In this document: one piece after another, positions 62,135 to 64,000 of the stretch
Layout of the letters: each line of letters starts with the position of its first letter
Position numbering within the stretch: the stretch's first letter is position 1
DNA from: BJGO01 sp039810885
Lineage (GTDB): Bacteria > Bacteroidota > Bacteroidia > Chitinophagales > UBA10324
Reading direction: 5' to 3'
Assembly (NCBI GenBank): GCA_039810885.1
Contig: JBDHXV010000006.1
Location: 1 to 64,000, forward strand
Length of the DNA: 64,000 bases
Program-made: the position numbers and the translations under genes
The notes under the pieces: generated by a model
Told to the model about the DNA's origin: nothing
Databases searched by the model: none
Seen by the model: the letters and a program-made list of their open reading frames with translations, nothing else

Positions 62135-62986
62135 ATGACCGAGATACAAAACTTTACTTTATTAAAACTTCATACCCCTAATCCTGAAACACAGGAGATA
62201 TTAATTGCTTTACTGTCCGATTTTGGATTTGAAGGTTTTTTGCAAGAAGATGAATATCTAACAGCATATATTGATGAAGAGACCTTTAAACGGCAGGCAT
62301 CAACAGAACAATTACAAAAGTTGTTATCTCCTTTTAATGTAAAGTTAAACATATCGTCACTCCCCAATAAAAATTGGAATGAAGAGTGGGAAAAATCTTT
62401 TCAACCGGTGATGGTTGACCAACAAGTATGTATTCGTGCCGACTTTCATCCCCAACCCCAAAATATCGAACACGATATCATCATCAATCCGAAGATGGCT
62501 TTTGGAACAGGGCATCACGATACCACCTTTATGATGATAAAATATATGTTAGGCATTCATTTTAAAGATGTTGATGTTTTAGATTTTGGTTGCGGCACGG
62601 GTATTCTATCTATCCTTGCATCTCGCCTTGGTGCACGAAAAATTGTGGCAATTGATAATGATGTCAATGCGTGCTTAAATACTCAGGATAACCTCACGCA
62701 AAATTTGATTACCAATTGTGAGGTTTGCCTTTGTGAATTAGACAAATTAGAAAAACAGCATTTTCAGGTTATTCTAGCAAACATCAATAGAAATATCATT
62801 CTAGAGAATTTAGTAAACTTAGAACGTTTGCTTCTACCAAACGGCAGCTTACTTATTAGTGGCATATTAACTTCCGACCGTGACCTTATTATGAAAGCAG
62901 CATCAGAAATAGATTTATCATTAACCGGCTCATTAATAACAGAGCAATGGATTGCTCTATGCTATAAAAAAATTACGATCAAATAA
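62135..62986 (+). CDS. prmA: Ribosomal protein L11 methyltransferase
   Basis: PrmA trimethylates lysines and the N-terminus of ribosomal protein L11. The 283-aa protein has the N-terminal substrate domain (LLSDFGFEGFLQEDEYLTAY, NWNEEWEKSFQPVMV). The methyltransferase domain contains MAFGTGHHDTTFMMI, the S-adenosylmethionine loop VLDFGCGTGILSILASRLGA, and the acidic AIDNDVNACLNTQDN. The catalytic-site segment is ILANINRNIILENL. The first 60 residues are shorter than in enterobacterial PrmA, as is usual in this phylum. It probably shares a transcript with tpiA. Confidence 0.95.
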   Translation: MTEIQNFTLLKLHTPNPETQEILIALLSDFGFEGFLQEDEYLTAYIDEETFKRQASTEQLQKLLSPFNVKLNISSLPNKNWNEEWEKSFQPVMVDQQVCIRADFHPQPQNIEHDIIINPKMAFGTGHHDTTFMMIKYMLGIHFKDVDVLDFGCGTGILSILASRLGARKIVAIDNDVNACLNTQDNLTQNLITNCEVCLCELDKLEKQHFQVILANINRNIILENLVNLERLLLPNGSLLISGILTSDRDLIMKAASEIDLSLTGSLITEQWIALCYKKITIK

Positions 62987-62990
62987 ATCC

Positions 62991-64000
62991 ATGAGATTTT
63001 TTTCCTTACTCCTGCTTATTACCCTTGGATTACCGGCATTTGCACAACAAATGACAGCGTTTGAGACTAACCCAGAAAACTATATCAAACAAGTTGGAAA
63101 ACTCCTGAATGATACCAAGCGAGATGACCTAAAAGAATTGGCAAGCGACTTTGCCTCGAACTTTGCAAAGTACAACGGAACCTATCAACAACAAATTATC
63201 GCCTTATCCAACACCATGCGAGAACGAAAAATGTTACTCGTACCGTATTTCGTAAAATACTTTCAGGCAGTAAATGATTATCAACTGTCCAAACTCCCAC
63301 CCGGTATTCTTGAAGATTGGTTAGCTATTGTGCCGCAGATTATTGCAAACCAAAAGCCGGGTAACCACAAGCAGTTTGAACAATATATGGACTTCAGCAG
63401 CAATTTATTCTCACAAAATGCGCTCAACAGTGTTGCATCTAAAACATGGAAATGCTCTTCGAAAGATTTTGATTTACTATATGAAACTCAAATTCCGTCT
63501 GTAAAATTCACAAGCACCGACCTATACGCTTATCTAACAGGAGATACCATTAAGATAAAAAATACCGCAGGTATATATTACCCTTTTGAATCTCGATGGG
63601 ATGGGCAAAATGGAGAGGTAACATTTGAACGAGGTGGACTTGAACCGGACAATGTATTTGTAACGTTTAAAAAATATCGGATTGATTGCAGCAAGTCAGA
63701 ATATAGCGTGGATAGCGTTGTGCTCACTTATAATCCCTACATTAAAAATAAGCTGCTCGGGCGTTTTACCGATAAATTGATAACTAATAATGTCCCTGAA
63801 ACTTCAACCTATCCACGATTTCAATCTTATGCAAAGATTGTGAATCTTGATAACCTTGCGAGCAATGTAAAGTACATAGGGGGATTAAGCCTGGAAGGGG
63901 CAAAACTCAATGGCAGTGGAACCCCCGACCAAAGAGCAAAATTTATTATTAGCCGTTACGATGGGCAGGTCGGATGTGTACTCACTGCACTAAACTTCAG
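62991..64000 (+). CDS. Exported protein of unknown function (C-terminus cut by window edge)
   Basis: The ATG at 62991 lies 4 bp after the prmA stop and opens a frame that runs off the window after 336 codons without a stop. It has a clean signal peptide (MRFFSLLLLITLGLPAFAQQ). A helical region follows (about 25-160, YIKQVGKLLNDTKRDDLKEL and LVPYFVKYFQAVNDYQLSKL). A beta-rich region comes next, with YLTGDTIKIKNTAGIYYPFE and VKYIGGLSLEGAKLNGSGTP. I do not recognise the family. Large exported proteins of this type in Bacteroidota are often more than 1000 residues, so much is probably missing. Confidence 0.8.
   Translation, partial: MRFFSLLLLITLGLPAFAQQMTAFETNPENYIKQVGKLLNDTKRDDLKELASDFASNFAKYNGTYQQQIIALSNTMRERKMLLVPYFVKYFQAVNDYQLSKLPPGILEDWLAIVPQIIANQKPGNHKQFEQYMDFSSNLFSQNALNSVASKTWKCSSKDFDLLYETQIPSVKFTSTDLYAYLTGDTIKIKNTAGIYYPFESRWDGQNGEVTFERGGLEPDNVFVTFKKYRIDCSKSEYSVDSVVLTYNPYIKNKLLGRFTDKLITNNVPETSTYPRFQSYAKIVNLDNLASNVKYIGGLSLEGAKLNGSGTPDQRAKFIISRYDGQVGCVLTALNF

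Noticed and set aside
1..64000. tRNA, rRNA, CRISPR array, transposase or integrase genes
   Set aside because: None was found on reading both strands; no cloverleaf-type T-arm, regular repeat-spacer pattern or recombinase motif stood out.

Overview
The window is a compact, A+T-rich chromosomal segment (by eye roughly 40% G+C) from a member of the Bacteroidota, probably near the Chitinophagia/Sphingobacteriia. The evidence is a type IX secretion component of the PorW/SprE kind, three proteins with T9SS C-terminal sorting domains, a bactofilin/LytM/AtpZ cluster, an OstA-like protein, a futalosine-type menaquinone gene, RibBA, and repeated TAnnTTTG promoter boxes (the Bacteroidota -7 element) just upstream of start codons. 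No rRNA, tRNA, CRISPR array, transposase or integrase gene was seen.

Layout. 1-5.1 kb: yidC (cut by the left edge) and pyrG on the minus strand, a secreted protein of unknown function, and a PLP-dependent alpha-oxoamine synthase-type enzyme. 5.3-11.7 kb: a membrane histidine kinase overlapping a single-domain response regulator, an aldehyde dehydrogenase, and three envelope-type genes. 11.7-19.4 kb: housekeeping genes (aspartate kinase, GNAT, SRAP, rsmE, DUF4159, trpS, plsC, tyrS, SprT-like), several ending tail-to-tail with abutting or overlapping stop codons. 19.4-21.4 kb: a minus-strand set of LytM peptidase, bactofilin, AtpZ-like protein and a four-helix membrane protein, without the ATP synthase genes that often follow. 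21.5-26.4 kb: PorW/SprE-like TPR protein and a class A penicillin-binding protein 3 bp apart.

26.35-27.08 kb is the most unusual stretch. A 96-bp segment containing the last codons of the PBP gene and its 3' flank is repeated 632 bp downstream (89 of 96 bases identical). Between the copies lies a small gene for a protein I do not recognise. This looks like the footprint of a small element integrated at the 3' end of a gene, or of a divergent-allele duplication.

27.1-36.6 kb: an M20 peptidase, then a tightly overlapping seven-gene minus-strand operon: flippase, sulfotransferase, GT2, O-antigen polymerase-like protein, glycoside hydrolase, second sulfotransferase and GT4. The simplest reading is a Wzx/Wzy-type locus for a sulfated surface polysaccharide. 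36.9-49.9 kb: thiolase, a secreted unknown, dnaB, cystathionine beta-synthase, then minus-strand ostA-like, mqnE and ettA as one operon, a serine hydrolase, and an EF-G-like GTPase. 50.0-52.9 kb: two tandem paralogous T9SS cargo proteins with SprB-like and Fn3 modules. 52.9-64 kb: three glycosyltransferases, ribBA, trmD, a T9SS-exported GH13 amylase-type enzyme followed by a tiny secreted protein resembling a lone sorting domain, tpiA, prmA, and a secreted protein cut by the right edge.

Many genes appear to be transcribed from promoters whose -7 box ends only 5-8 nt before the start codon. This helps fix several starts and suggests near-leaderless mRNAs.
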